Assembly: GCF_037893185.1 (NCBI RefSeq)
Contig: NZ_CP140772.1
Location: forward strand, 7,122,001-7,186,000
Source: Chitinophaga sp. 180180018-3
GTDB taxonomy: Bacteria; Bacteroidota; Bacteroidia; Chitinophagales; Chitinophagaceae
DNA: 64,000 nucleotides
Direction: 5' to 3'
Shown: positions 1 through 9,034 of the stretch, piece after piece
Position numbering within the stretch: position 1 is the stretch's first letter
Layout: each line of letters starts with the position of its first letter
Position numbers and translations under genes: made by a program
Notes under the pieces: model-generated
What the model was told of the DNA's origin: nothing
Database searches by the model: none
Seen by the model: only the letters and a program-made list of their open reading frames with translations

Positions 1-301
1 CCTTTGCGAAAGCACGTATATCATCTGCCTGGTCCTTGTAGGGAGTTGCCCTGGCGTATGTATCTGCCATGGTCATCATGGTCTGGAAAAAGAAATCCGC
101 CATCTCATCTACCATCATTTCCTTGGTCCACAGGTCAATACGCAGCGCTGCTCTTTCGGCCGGATCCCAGAAAGATACGATCATTCCTTTGGCCTTGATC
201 ATCCGTTCTTCTTTATTATCTGTAGCGCTCCACTCTATTGATTCGGGCACTTTCTGATCGTCCAGACCCACCTGGATCTTTATCGTAGATGTCTTACTCA
301 T
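1..301 (-). CDS. gldC: GldC, gliding motility protein (3' end cut by window edge)
   Basis: The first 100 codons of a small protein read leftward from the ATG at 299-301 and run off the window edge. The sequence begins MSKTSTIKIQVGLDDQKVPE and contains IEWSATDN, LRIDLWTKEMMVDEM and MADTYARAT, the conserved core of GldC, a Bacteroidota protein of about 110 residues linked to gliding and type IX secretion machinery. Only the last few residues are missing. GldC is cytoplasmic and its exact role is unclear; it occurs in non-gliding species too, so its presence does not prove motility. It is the last gene of a minus-strand run with a 30-base gap after the glycosyltransferase upstream. Identification is from recalled family motifs, not a search. 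Confidence 0.9.
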   Translation of the reverse strand, partial: MSKTSTIKIQVGLDDQKVPESIEWSATDNKEERMIKAKGMIVSFWDPAERAALRIDLWTKEMMVDEMADFFFQTMMTMADTYARATPYKDQADDIRAFAK

Positions 302-331
302 GTTTTTTCAATTAAAGCGCAAAAATAGCCA

Positions 332-1471
332 TCATTTGGCGATTTTTGCAAATGCCTGTCCAGTTGCATGTTCCCAGAGCTGTGCCGCCGCCTGTTCCCA
401 GCTACTATAGGGGCTTTCCGGCGCGGCCTTTGCCAGTAAACGGGATCTCAGCTGTTCATCTTTGTACAACAGGCTCATTTTCTCCGACAGGTCGTCCTGA
501 CTCGTCGGATCTACATACAATACCGCATCTCCACCTGCTTCCTGCGCCAATTCACTATCTATCGCAATTACCGGCACTCCGCACCGATGTGCTGCGTAAA
601 TGGGAAGCGCCAGCCCTTCGAAACGTGTTGGGTAAACGAGTGCATAAGCCGCTCCGGTCAGATCCGCCAGATCCTGCTCATTGGCATTCTCTACTATCAC
701 CACATCCTGCCTGAATTTATAACTCTGCAGGGAATTTATGATCTCTGCTCCGGCTGCTGTTATATTTCCTGCCAGCACCAGCCGTATATTACTACGCTGA
801 CGCTTTTTCAATGCGGAAAAAGCTTTCAATACGGGCATAATATTATTCCGTGGATGTATGCTTGCGGTAACCAGGAAATATTCTGCTCCCGCAGCCCATG
901 TTTTCTTCACGGCTTCCCGCTGTTCCCAGTCCAGCGGCTTATACAGCTGACTCAGACCTGTATTCAGTCGCAACAGCTTATCCGTTACACCAGGCGCATA
1001 ACGTACCAGTTCTTTATTAAGCGTATCGGACAGCACTGCCACTTTCCAGGCCCGCTCCAGGTACTGCGCCAGGTGTTTTTTCAACGACCGCTGCTGCACC
1101 GGGGTTTGCAGACCGGCATCCCGGAGAAAGGCCAGCTCCCTGATTAATAGCACCGCCGGTACTTTACTGCGTAAAGGCAGGGTACCATCGAGACCAATAA
1201 ACAGGTCGGGCTTAAACGGCTTCATCGCCCCTACCAGCTGCCATTCCAGCCACCAGTAGTTATGCCATGCCCTGGTACCTCTTCTTGGCAATATCACTGA
1301 GGTGGTATTCGCCGGAAAAGTGAGCCCGGGAGGTACATCTCCATCAAAGAAAAGCGTAAACTGATGCCCCGGCTGCTGCCGGCACATCGCCAGGATTATT
1401 TCAGTGGCCACCCTCCCGGTATCTGCAGGTGTATCCTGTCTTAAACAGGCGGCATTAACGGCGATTTGCAT
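332..1471 (-). CDS. Family 4 (GT-B) glycosyltransferase
   Basis: This 379-residue protein has the two-domain GT-B layout. The N-terminal half is a Rossmann-like acceptor domain and the C-terminal half carries the donor site, with TASIHPRNN near residue 203, RLVLAGN near 230 and YPTRFEGLALP near 280-290. It most likely transfers a sugar from a nucleotide-sugar to a cell-surface glycan or lipid; donor and acceptor cannot be read from sequence. The usual EX7E motif is incomplete: Glu285 is present but the second position (293) is Ala. It lies in a minus-strand run with a family 2 glycosyltransferase, a permease and gldC, which suggests envelope work. No signal peptide or membrane segment is seen, so it is probably cytosolic or peripheral. 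Confidence 0.85.
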   Translation of the reverse strand: MQIAVNAACLRQDTPADTGRVATEIILAMCRQQPGHQFTLFFDGDVPPGLTFPANTTSVILPRRGTRAWHNYWWLEWQLVGAMKPFKPDLFIGLDGTLPLRSKVPAVLLIRELAFLRDAGLQTPVQQRSLKKHLAQYLERAWKVAVLSDTLNKELVRYAPGVTDKLLRLNTGLSQLYKPLDWEQREAVKKTWAAGAEYFLVTASIHPRNNIMPVLKAFSALKKRQRSNIRLVLAGNITAAGAEIINSLQSYKFRQDVVIVENANEQDLADLTGAAYALVYPTRFEGLALPIYAAHRCGVPVIAIDSELAQEAGGDAVLYVDPTSQDDLSEKMSLLYKDEQLRSRLLAKAAPESPYSSWEQAAAQLWEHATGQAFAKIAK

Positions 1472-1535
1472 ATACGGTTACTTTGTCTGCAAGCATGCAA
1501 ACCTACGCAATTTTAGCATCGGGGGACCCCGTTTT

Positions 1536-1967
1536 TTACTGGGAGGATTTATTGGTAAGATAAAAAATCTGCGGAGGAGCCGCATTGGCCGGATTCCCTA
1601 CCGATGCCAGCGTTACTGTTACGGCATAGGTTTTCAAAGGCTTCAGATGCTTCAATGTAATAGTAAACGGTGTGGTAGTAACGTTGGCGATATCGTCTTG
1701 TGGTAAGGGGATTACATTGGTTTCTGTGGCTACATTCAGCGTCACTTTCACCCCCTTATCCGGCATCCGGGAAGTAATGTTCACTTTTAAGCCGTAAGTG
1801 CTGTCCTGCGCTACGTTATACTTATTCAATTGAACATCCGGCATATTGAACGCCAGGGTTTCTTCCTGTGTACCAGGTGCAGGGTTGTCCCCTTTCTTCT
1901 TCTTACAGGAAGTAAAAGTCAGCAATACGCAGGCTGATAAGGCAGTCAGACAGGCTTTCAATAACAT
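1536..1967 (-). CDS. Small lipoprotein of unknown function
   Basis: A 143-residue protein with a clear lipoprotein signal: MLLKAC, a hydrophobic stretch and a lipobox ending in Cys21 (LTFTSC) followed by KKKKGDN. The mature part is short and rich in alternating hydrophobic and polar residues (VTLNVATETN, YAVTVTLASVG), which suggests a single beta-sandwich domain of immunoglobulin or fibronectin type. I do not recognise a named family. It follows the ABC permease gene by 48 bases on the same strand and precedes the glycosyltransferase by 64 bases. It is presumably exported and lipid-anchored in the outer or inner membrane. Confidence 0.75.
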   Translation of the reverse strand: MLLKACLTALSACVLLTFTSCKKKKGDNPAPGTQEETLAFNMPDVQLNKYNVAQDSTYGLKVNITSRMPDKGVKVTLNVATETNVIPLPQDDIANVTTTPFTITLKHLKPLKTYAVTVTLASVGNPANAAPPQIFYLTNKSSQ

Positions 1968-2015
1968 ATTTCAAATTATAAGGAGATTTGAAATTAGCTT
2001 TTTTTATTATACCTG

Positions 2016-3137
2016 TCAAATTTTACTTCGCACATCCATGGCATCTCTCAATCCATTACCTAACAGGTTGAAAGCCAATACCAGTATCATGATTGCAATA
2101 CCCGGGGCCAGGGCCAGCAACGGGTTGTGGGTGATTATAAAGTTGTAGTTTTCCTTAATCATCAGGCCCCAGGAGGGTTGCGGAGGCTGAACACCTACGC
2201 CAAGGAAGCTAAGTCCCGCTTCCACCACAATAGCGGTGGCAAAATTACCTGCAGCTACTACCATTACCGGCCCCATAATATTGGGCAGAATATGCTTTAC
2301 TATAATCCTTACATGTCCGTATCCCAGTGCCCTGGCTGCTTCTACATACTCCAGCTCCCGCAGGGCCAACACCTGCCCTCTGATAATACGTGCCACTCCT
2401 ACCCACATCGTCAGTCCCACGGCAATAAACACCTGCCAGAAACCTTTACCCAGCGCCAATGTCAGGGCAAACACCAGTAGCAATGTGGGCATAGACCATA
2501 CCACATTCACCAGCCACATCACCACATCATCTGTACGGCCTTTGAAATACCCTGCCACAGCGCCGAGCAATACGCCTATGCTCAATGAGATAATCACCGC
2601 CACCCCACCAACACCCAGACTAACCCTGGTGCCGATGATCAGGCGGCTGAGAATATCACGTCCGAATTTGTCGGTACCCAGCCAATAGGTGCGGGGGGAG
2701 ATGCGTTCATGTATGGTTTTCTCCTTTAGTGCGGCCAGTGATAAACCACTTACTTCCGGCTGGTTGCTCCATAGCTTCGCCAGTGGATATATTTCTTCCC
2801 TGCCGGTAGATTCATCTACATAACGTTGTATCACCAGGGTACTGTCTCTGAATTGCCACGACCGCATGGGCACCCAGGTCATATTGGAAGTGGTACCAGA
2901 TATCAGTCGTTGTAAAAAAGAAGTTTTCGTAGCTGCCTGCCCGTTAGGTACTGCCAGCATAGCAATCCGGAATCCGGGATGCTGCCCTTCCACCTCCAGC
3001 ACCATTCTGTTGGCATTGGCCGTATGATCCGGTGCAATATAGTAAGCGGCGATACTGACGAACACCGCGAGGATAATAACAATGAGCCCGGCTACGGCTC
3101 CTTTATTGCGGTATAGTCGTTTCCAGAATGATTGCAT
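2016..3137 (-). CDS. ABC transporter permease, OppC/DppC family
   Basis: A 373-residue inner-membrane permease of the dipeptide/oligopeptide importer class. A first membrane helix (residues about 14-36) is followed by a periplasmic stretch of roughly 110 residues, then the family signature LGTDKFGRDILSRLIIGTR at about 153-171 and the membrane core. The EAA loop that contacts the ATPase is visible as YVEAARALGYGHVRIIVKHI near 264-283. The family normally works with a second permease, two ATPases and a binding protein. None is in this window, so partners must lie elsewhere, as is common in Bacteroidota where these subunits are scattered. It starts 9 bases after the end of the family 2 glycosyltransferase gene, which suggests co-transcription. 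Confidence 0.9.
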   Translation of the reverse strand: MQSFWKRLYRNKGAVAGLIVIILAVFVSIAAYYIAPDHTANANRMVLEVEGQHPGFRIAMLAVPNGQAATKTSFLQRLISGTTSNMTWVPMRSWQFRDSTLVIQRYVDESTGREEIYPLAKLWSNQPEVSGLSLAALKEKTIHERISPRTYWLGTDKFGRDILSRLIIGTRVSLGVGGVAVIISLSIGVLLGAVAGYFKGRTDDVVMWLVNVVWSMPTLLLVFALTLALGKGFWQVFIAVGLTMWVGVARIIRGQVLALRELEYVEAARALGYGHVRIIVKHILPNIMGPVMVVAAGNFATAIVVEAGLSFLGVGVQPPQPSWGLMIKENYNFIITHNPLLALAPGIAIMILVLAFNLLGNGLRDAMDVRSKI

Positions 3138-3146
3138 ATCGGGCTT

Positions 3147-4292
3147 TTAATTAACCTGCCGGCCTTTCCACTGATAACTGCCAAACTTCCCAAGCCAGCC
3201 TGCGATTACAATATAAGGAATATGAAATATCTGTCCCGGTATAAACCACAACAGCAATTCTGTTTTGTTGAAAAATTTGGCCACGGGTAAAAGGAAATAC
3301 AGTTCCAACGTTACTTTGAAGAGCAGGATGATCAGGAACCACGGCCACCATACAGGCATGAAAAGCACCAGTATTGCCATGGCCAGCAAGCCGGCATTGA
3401 ACAGATATACCAGCAGCAGCATCCAGGTCAGGCGCTTGTCTTCATACTTATCCGCCTTCGACGACCAGCGGATCCGCTGATGCAGGAATTCTTTCAGCGT
3501 ATCTACCGCCAGTGTGCGTACCACCGCCTCCTCACATTTCAGGTAACGGACCTTATCGGGATAAGCATTGTAGATTTTATACATCAGCAGCATATCATCT
3601 CCGGAGGCGATATTATCAATGCCTTTAAAGCCGCCAACTTCGTGGAATACCTGTTTTTCATAGGCCAGGTTGGCGCCGTTGCACATCGTGCCCGACGACA
3701 GTTGAGCCAGTGATCCGGTGATTCCCTGCATGGTCATGAAATCGAGCGACTGGCATCTCTTGAAAAAGTTATATTCTTTATAAAAGCTTACCGGGGCTGC
3801 AATGAATTTAGGTTGATGATATTCGTAGAACTGTACTATTGTTTCGATCCAGCGGGGGCCCATTACACAATCAGCATCGGTAGTCACAATCAGCTGCCCG
3901 CTGGCATTGGCGATCGCAATTTCAATGGCCTTCTTCTTGTACGCATTCAGGCGTTCTTCTGCGTTGAGGTATTGCCGTAGTTCCAGCAGGCGGATATTCT
4001 CCGCCGGGTAATTACGGATAAGCTCTGCCGTGTCATCGTCTGAAAAGTCATCGATGATAATCACTTCCAGCAATTCCCGCTTATAAGTTTGCCGTTGCAG
4101 TGCCTCCAGCAATGCTGGCAGGTTGGCGGCCTCATTCCTTGCCGGAATGATGACCGTTACCGCCGTAGTACAGCTGGTTTTCTGCTGAACGGGGGTAAAT
4201 TTTTTCAACCGCTTCCAGCCAAGGCTATACCAAAGCATGAGTAAGCCATATCCTAAAGCCAGAATAGATAGTATAATTACAAAAATCTGCAT
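3147..4292 (-). CDS. Membrane-anchored family 2 glycosyltransferase
   Basis: A 381-residue GT-A glycosyltransferase with an N-terminal membrane helix (residues about 2-24) and hydrophobic C-terminal segments (about 290-365). The nucleotide-sugar fold starts at VTVIIPARNEAANLPALLEA (46-65). Metal-binding TDAD lies at 138-141, a GDD at 231-233 and a QRIRW motif at 272-276; the last is typical of processive polysaccharide synthases and some lipid glycosyltransferases. It probably adds sugars to a lipid or a growing envelope polymer at the inner membrane. The gene is 5 bases downstream of the alpha/beta hydrolase and 9 upstream of the permease, so the three are likely one transcript. The specific sugar is unknown. 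Confidence 0.88.
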   Translation of the reverse strand: MQIFVIILSILALGYGLLMLWYSLGWKRLKKFTPVQQKTSCTTAVTVIIPARNEAANLPALLEALQRQTYKRELLEVIIIDDFSDDDTAELIRNYPAENIRLLELRQYLNAEERLNAYKKKAIEIAIANASGQLIVTTDADCVMGPRWIETIVQFYEYHQPKFIAAPVSFYKEYNFFKRCQSLDFMTMQGITGSLAQLSSGTMCNGANLAYEKQVFHEVGGFKGIDNIASGDDMLLMYKIYNAYPDKVRYLKCEEAVVRTLAVDTLKEFLHQRIRWSSKADKYEDKRLTWMLLLVYLFNAGLLAMAILVLFMPVWWPWFLIILLFKVTLELYFLLPVAKFFNKTELLLWFIPGQIFHIPYIVIAGWLGKFGSYQWKGRQVN

Positions 4293-4297
4293 CCGGG

Positions 4298-5107
4298 TTA
4301 AAGATTATTTTTTATGACAAGTCCCAGCTGTTCGGAAATCAGCTGATGTCCTTTATCCAGTATCACAATTTTGCAGGGAAAAGACCCATCCGCGAAGCGG
4401 GTGCCCAGTACGGGGGGAATAACGCGATCGTATTTCCCGAATATCAGGAGTGTTAAAACGTTATATTTTGATAATAATTGTTTACATGTCTTTTTATCTG
4501 GCATCATATGCCGGAGATTTGTCCAGATATTATAGACCTGCAACCGCTTCTGTGGCTCATTCATCCTGTGTAATGCAAATTTATAAATACTTTGGTTCAG
4601 CAGGCCTAGCCGCTTCCCGCTGTGGAGCAACGTAAAAAACAATTGCGGATGATAAGCATTGTACCTGAAGATTTTATTACCAATAGCCGTTTGTGTGACA
4701 AACATATGCCAGGGGTTATTCTTTAACCCATCCCCTGCCGCCATGATCAGATGATCGATCCGGGGGGCCATCTTTTCTGTAAGGCACAGACATAACCGCC
4801 CGCCCATGCTGTATCCAAGCAGGGAAAAACGATCTTTCCCCTGCCGCTGCAATACCATTTCCACGATCGCAACCAGGTCTTCTTTTTCAAACGGCCTGTT
4901 TTCCAGCCACTCCGTACTGCCATGTAAAGGCATATCCAGCGCCACCAGGGTAAACAGATCCCCCAGTGTGGCTGTCAGCGGGTGAAAATGGGCAGCACTT
5001 TCTCCGAATCCATGAAGGCAAATCAGCAGCGATGCTCCGCTTCCTTCACAGATACCGTGGATCCGGCTTTGTTGATATGACAGATAAAATTCCAGGTTGT
5101 CAGCTAT
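4298..5107 (-). CDS. Alpha/beta hydrolase without a standard start codon near its N terminus
   Basis: The protein has a full serine-hydrolase set: oxyanion-hole HGFGE, nucleophile elbow GYSMGG, an Asp in FGKYDRVIPP and a His in LDKGHQLI. The first ATG, GTG or TTG in frame is the GTG at 4943-4945, but this would cut off the oxyanion strand and HGFGE, which lie at about 5000-5015. The frame stays open to 5113 (stop at 5114-5116) and the extra residues read as a normal hydrolase N terminus (NLEFYLSYQQ). The coordinates given assume an ATA start at 5107; CTG at 5095 is another option. A conservative gene model would be 4298-4945. Substrate unknown; esterase or lipase activity is inferred. It opens the minus-strand envelope run. 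Confidence 0.8.
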   Translation of the reverse strand: MADNLEFYLSYQQSRIHGICEGSGASLLICLHGFGESAAHFHPLTATLGDLFTLVALDMPLHGSTEWLENRPFEKEDLVAIVEMVLQRQGKDRFSLLGYSMGGRLCLCLTEKMAPRIDHLIMAAGDGLKNNPWHMFVTQTAIGNKIFRYNAYHPQLFFTLLHSGKRLGLLNQSIYKFALHRMNEPQKRLQVYNIWTNLRHMMPDKKTCKQLLSKYNVLTLLIFGKYDRVIPPVLGTRFADGSFPCKIVILDKGHQLISEQLGLVIKNNL

Positions 5108-5308
5108 TAATTTTTATGATGTCGATAATGCTCCTGATGCGCGAAGATACAAGTGGTTATAAATATATCATTATATATGGATTACAATTATTATTTATAA
5201 TATGTTAAAATCTCCATGTACTTCGTTGCATGTAGTGAAAAACATTTGGACCGGGCTCGTTGCAGTCCTTTTTTCAGTAAATTACAGAACTACCAAAAAT
5301 GCAGTATT

Positions 5309-7102
5309 ATGGACGCAACAGTTGAAAATAAGACCGCGCTGAAAGGCGCTGAATTCCTGGTAAAGGAAAGTGCTCCTGAAGAAGTGTTTACCCCGGAAGA
5401 TTTTTCGGAAGAACAGCTGATGATCAAAGACATGGCTGACCAGTTCATTGCCAAAGAGATCACTCCGGTGGTGGAGCGTATAGATAAGCTGGAAGAAGGC
5501 CTTATGCCCTCGCTTTTGGAAAAAGCCGGTGAACAGGGACTGTTAGGTGCTGCCTTCCCGGAAGAATACGGAGGGCTGGGTAAAGATTTTGTAACTGCTA
5601 CTATTATCAATGAAGGCCTCGGTGCCGGGCATTCCTTCTCGGTGGCCATGGCTGCGCATACAGGCATCGGATCTCTCCCGATCCTTTATTTTGGTACAGA
5701 AGAACAAAAGCAGAAATACATTCCTAAACTGGCTACCGGTGAGATGAAAGGCGCATACGCGCTAACAGAGCCGGATTCAGGTTCAGATGCGCTGGGCGCT
5801 AAAACTACGGCCAGGCTAACGGAAGATGGAAAATACTATCTTCTGAACGGGCAGAAATGCTGGATCACCAATTCCGGCTTTGCTGATGTATTCACTGTAT
5901 TTGCGAAGATTGATGGCGACAAGTTCACTGCTTTCATTGTAGAGAAAGGCACTCCCGGATTCACACTGGGGCCGGAGGAACATAAAATGGGTATCAAAGG
6001 ATCTTCTACCCGGCAGATCTATTTTCAGGACGCGAAAGTACCTGCTGAAAATGTGCTGGGCGTGATAGGAAAAGGCCACCTCATCGCCTTCAATATTCTG
6101 AACATAGGCCGGCTGAAACTCTGTGCAGCCGCACTGGGTGCCTCCAAGAAGTGCATCAATACTTCTGTTCAATACGCCAATACCCGCGTACAGTTTAAAC
6201 AACCCATCGCCAATTTCGGTGCCATCAAACATAAGCTGGCGGAAATGGTTATCCGTACCTGGACGTCTGAATCAGCGCTTTTCCGCACTGCCCAGCTGAT
6301 AGATGAAAAGGAAAAAGAATTGCTGGCAGCAGGTAAACCCTTCAACGAAGCCTTACTGGGCGCAGCTGAAGAATACGCCGTGGAATGTGCCATCCTGAAA
6401 GTGAACGGCTCTGAAGTACTGGACTATGTAGTGGATGAAGGAGTACAGATCCACGGTGGTAACGGATTCAGTGATGAATACATCATTTCCAAAGCCTACC
6501 GCGACTCCCGCATCAACCGCATCTTTGAAGGTACCAACGAAATCAACAGGCTCCTGACGCTGGACATGACGCTGAAACGCGCTATGAAAGGGAAGCTGGA
6601 CCTGATGACGCCTGCCATGAATGTGATGAAAGAGCTGATGAGCATTCCGGATTTCGGGAGCGATGATGAAAGTGCTTTCAGCAAAGAAAAAAAGCTGATC
6701 TCCAATTTCAAAAAAGCCATCCTGATGGCCGCCGGTGCTGCCGCCCAGAAACTGATGGTCAAACTGGAAAATGAACAGGAGATCCTCATGGATATTGCCG
6801 ATATGGCCATCGAAACATTTGTAGCGGAAAGTGCATTGCTGCGCCTCATCAAGCTCACCACGCATAAAGGCGAAAGTGCTGCTGCACTACAGGCGGATAT
6901 CGTACGGACTTATCTTTACGATGCAGCCGATCGTATTAACAAGTCCGGTAAAGATGCTATCAATGCATTTGCAGAAGGCGACGAACAACGCATGATGCTC
7001 CTCGGCCTGAAGCGCTTTACCAAAGCGGAGCCATTCAATACAAAGGACGCCCGCCGGCGGATTGCAGACAAGCTCATCGAAGAAAATAAATATGGCTTCT
7101 GA
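5309..7102 (+). CDS. Acyl-CoA dehydrogenase, long form
   Basis: A 597-residue FAD enzyme that introduces the 2,3-double bond in the first step of fatty-acid beta-oxidation. Visible features are [12 protein letters not shown] near residue 155, [19 protein letters not shown] near 185, and the C-terminal FEGTNEINR near 410, which contains the catalytic Glu of this family. About 170 residues follow the core, as in very-long-chain and ACAD9-like enzymes, so a long-chain substrate is likely. The start MDATVENKT at 5309 is preferred over an upstream ATG at 5216, because the 31 residues between are cysteine-rich and unlike the family. No other beta-oxidation gene is adjacent. A hairpin follows the stop codon. 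Confidence 0.93.
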   Translation: MDATVENKTALKGAEFLVKESAPEEVFTPEDFSEEQLMIKDMADQFIAKEITPVVERIDKLEEGLMPSLLEKAGEQGLLGAAFPEEYGGLGKDFVTATIINEGLGAGHSFSVAMAAHTGIGSLPILYFGTEEQKQKYIPKLATGEMKGAYALTEPDSGSDALGAKTTARLTEDGKYYLLNGQKCWITNSGFADVFTVFAKIDGDKFTAFIVEKGTPGFTLGPEEHKMGIKGSSTRQIYFQDAKVPAENVLGVIGKGHLIAFNILNIGRLKLCAAALGASKKCINTSVQYANTRVQFKQPIANFGAIKHKLAEMVIRTWTSESALFRTAQLIDEKEKELLAAGKPFNEALLGAAEEYAVECAILKVNGSEVLDYVVDEGVQIHGGNGFSDEYIISKAYRDSRINRIFEGTNEINRLLTLDMTLKRAMKGKLDLMTPAMNVMKELMSIPDFGSDDESAFSKEKKLISNFKKAILMAAGAAAQKLMVKLENEQEILMDIADMAIETFVAESALLRLIKLTTHKGESAAALQADIVRTYLYDAADRINKSGKDAINAFAEGDEQRMMLLGLKRFTKAEPFNTKDARRRIADKLIEENKYGF

Positions 7103-7135
7103 CCTGTTTCATAACTGGTTAGCTTTTTGCTATTG

Positions 7136-7178
7136 AAAAAATGCAGCGGATAATTACCATATCTTCGCTGCATTTTTT
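7136..7178 (+). terminator. Hairpin after the acyl-CoA dehydrogenase gene
   Basis: Arms AAAAAATGCAGCG and CGCTGCATTTTTT are exact complements (13 bases) around a 17-base loop, and the right arm ends in a T-run. This is a typical intrinsic terminator and could work in both directions because the left arm begins with an A-run. Its ATGCAG/CTGCAT stem recurs after rho (43.6 kb) and between the kinase and regulator genes at 57.7 kb. Confidence 0.8.
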
Positions 7179-7202
7179 CTAACAGCTATTTGTTGAAAGT
7201 GT

Positions 7203-8945
7203 ATGACGCTATCAGTGAAGTTCTTCTCCCAGGCTTTGATCGTACTTTGTATCCCCATTCTGGCCAGCAGTCAGGCTTCGCTCAGGCTCAGCCTGCCTTC
7301 CCGCGATCAGAATAATGTAAGTACAGCTAAGCAATTTATCGCAGGCCGTACCTGTGTTGGTTGCACTGTCAGGATCAATAACGATACAACGCATGTGTAC
7401 TCCACCGGTACTTTTGCCGCGAAATACGAGCTGCCTGTTGGCCGGAGTAACTTCGCCGTTACTACAACCTCACCTAACGGAGAAACATATACGAAAGATG
7501 TAGTATTCTACTACAACCCGCCACCAGCTCCGGTAGCCACTTCTGTTTTCCGCATAGATTTTATGGAGATAAGCCCAAGTGGGAACCTTCAGCTAAGCGA
7601 AGGAGATACCCTGCGCATCAAAATGAAAGGTTACCCAGGACAGGAAGCCAGCTGGTTCAACAATGTGCCGATCCGGGAAATGCCCTCCTCTCAAACAGGC
7701 GGTGTGCCGGGCTATTACAGCGGCATATATGTTATCAAAGCCAGCGATTCATTACTGAATGGTAAAATCATCGCCCGGCTTCGCCGCAGCAACGGTGAAA
7801 CAGCGGTGCAAGGCAGCACTTACCGTTACAGCGTCATGCGTAATGAAGTACCTTTCACCGGCCGTACCATCGATAATATGACCTATCTTACTTCCAGCCC
7901 ACATGGCGACCGCCTTGGCCCGGAAAAAATCGGATACCTGGATAAAGATGTACTGCTGCATATAGTAGGCCGTCAGGGAGATTATTATAAAGTGAGATTA
8001 TCGTCGCACAATACCGCTTTCATCCCCGAGCCGCTTGTAGATACAGAGATTCCGCAGGAACAGCTGCCCGTCAGCATTGCGGACGATGCCAGGATATGGG
8101 GCGATGAAAAATATGATTATATCTCTGTGGCGTTATCAGACAAGCTGCCTTACACTTCTACCCAATTGGTTGCTGCTAAAAAGATTATGGTGGATATCCA
8201 TGGTGTGTACACAGAAAAGAATCTCAGCAGCCAGTTACAAGGCACGAAAGAGATCACAGCTGTATCCTGGGGACAGCCCTATCCTGACGTTTGCCGCATG
8301 GTCATATCCCTTAAGCATGCTCCCTGGGGCTACCAGATCTACTATGAAAATAATCGTATAGTCGTGAAGGTGAAAAGGGTGCCGGAAAAACCCTCTTTGA
8401 AAAATCTGGTGATAGGCCTTGATCCCGGCCATGGAGGCAGTAATCCCGGGGCTACCGGCCTCACCGGCAATGTAGAAAAAAACATGACCCTGTTGATTTC
8501 CCTGCAGCTGAAAAATGCCCTGGAGCGAGAAGGCGCCACTGTTATAATGTCGCGCACTACGGAGAAGTTTGTGGCGAACGAAGACCGCCTTTCTTTCTTC
8601 AGAAAAACCAATCCCGATCTGCTGCTGAGTGTTCATATGAATTCCTCCGGCAATCCCGTAGATGTTTACGGAACTGCCACCTACTATAAACATCCATTCT
8701 GTGAGCCACTCTGTGCTGCTATTCACGAGCGTTTGCTACAAACAGGATTAAATGATTTTGGCAATAACCCCGACTTCAATTTCATCCTGAACAATCCCAC
8801 GGAATTCCCTGATGCACTGATAGAAACCTTATTTCTTAGCAATCCGGGCGACGAAGAAAAAATACTGAATCCATCGTTCCAGCGAGAGATCGTGAATGGA
8901 ATCGTCTCAGGGTTGAAAGATTACCTCGAAGAAATTAATAATTAA
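7203..8945 (+). CDS. Secreted N-acetylmuramoyl-L-alanine amidase (Amidase_3)
   Basis: A 580-residue cell-wall hydrolase that cuts the amide bond between N-acetylmuramic acid and the stem peptide. It has an N-terminal signal peptide (to about ASSQA, residue 25). A beta-rich region of about 370 residues follows and is probably for wall binding or localisation. The zinc amidase domain occupies about 400-580. Catalytic motifs are LDPGHGG (first zinc His), VEKNM (zinc Glu), SVHMNSS (second His, near 475) and ETLFLSN (catalytic Glu, near 540). Role in cell separation or wall turnover is inferred. The last codons and stop lie inside a long palindrome shared with the convergent peptidase gene. Confidence 0.93.
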   Translation: MTLSVKFFSQALIVLCIPILASSQASLRLSLPSRDQNNVSTAKQFIAGRTCVGCTVRINNDTTHVYSTGTFAAKYELPVGRSNFAVTTTSPNGETYTKDVVFYYNPPPAPVATSVFRIDFMEISPSGNLQLSEGDTLRIKMKGYPGQEASWFNNVPIREMPSSQTGGVPGYYSGIYVIKASDSLLNGKIIARLRRSNGETAVQGSTYRYSVMRNEVPFTGRTIDNMTYLTSSPHGDRLGPEKIGYLDKDVLLHIVGRQGDYYKVRLSSHNTAFIPEPLVDTEIPQEQLPVSIADDARIWGDEKYDYISVALSDKLPYTSTQLVAAKKIMVDIHGVYTEKNLSSQLQGTKEITAVSWGQPYPDVCRMVISLKHAPWGYQIYYENNRIVVKVKRVPEKPSLKNLVIGLDPGHGGSNPGATGLTGNVEKNMTLLISLQLKNALEREGATVIMSRTTEKFVANEDRLSFFRKTNPDLLLSVHMNSSGNPVDVYGTATYYKHPFCEPLCAAIHERLLQTGLNDFGNNPDFNFILNNPTEFPDALIETLFLSNPGDEEKILNPSFQREIVNGIVSGLKDYLEEINN

Positions 8946-9034
8946 TAATGAAGAAACAGCGGGAAGACCCTGGCGGATTATTATTATTAATTGCCAGGGT
9001 CTTCCCGCTGTTTCTTCATTATTAATTATTAATT
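8933..9034. repeat. Heptad-arm palindrome, copy 1
   Basis: Two perfectly complementary 42-base arms (8933-8974 and 8993-9034) flank an 18-base AT loop. Reading inward, the left arm divides into 7-base units (ATAATTA, ATAATGA, AGAAACA) and then a core GCGGGAAGACCCTGGC. The element lies between convergent genes and includes the last codons and stops of both; the amidase ends in ..INN-stop and the peptidase also ends in ..INN-stop, both encoded by the arms. It could serve as a bidirectional terminator. It belongs to the dispersed family described in the findings. Confidence 0.9.
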
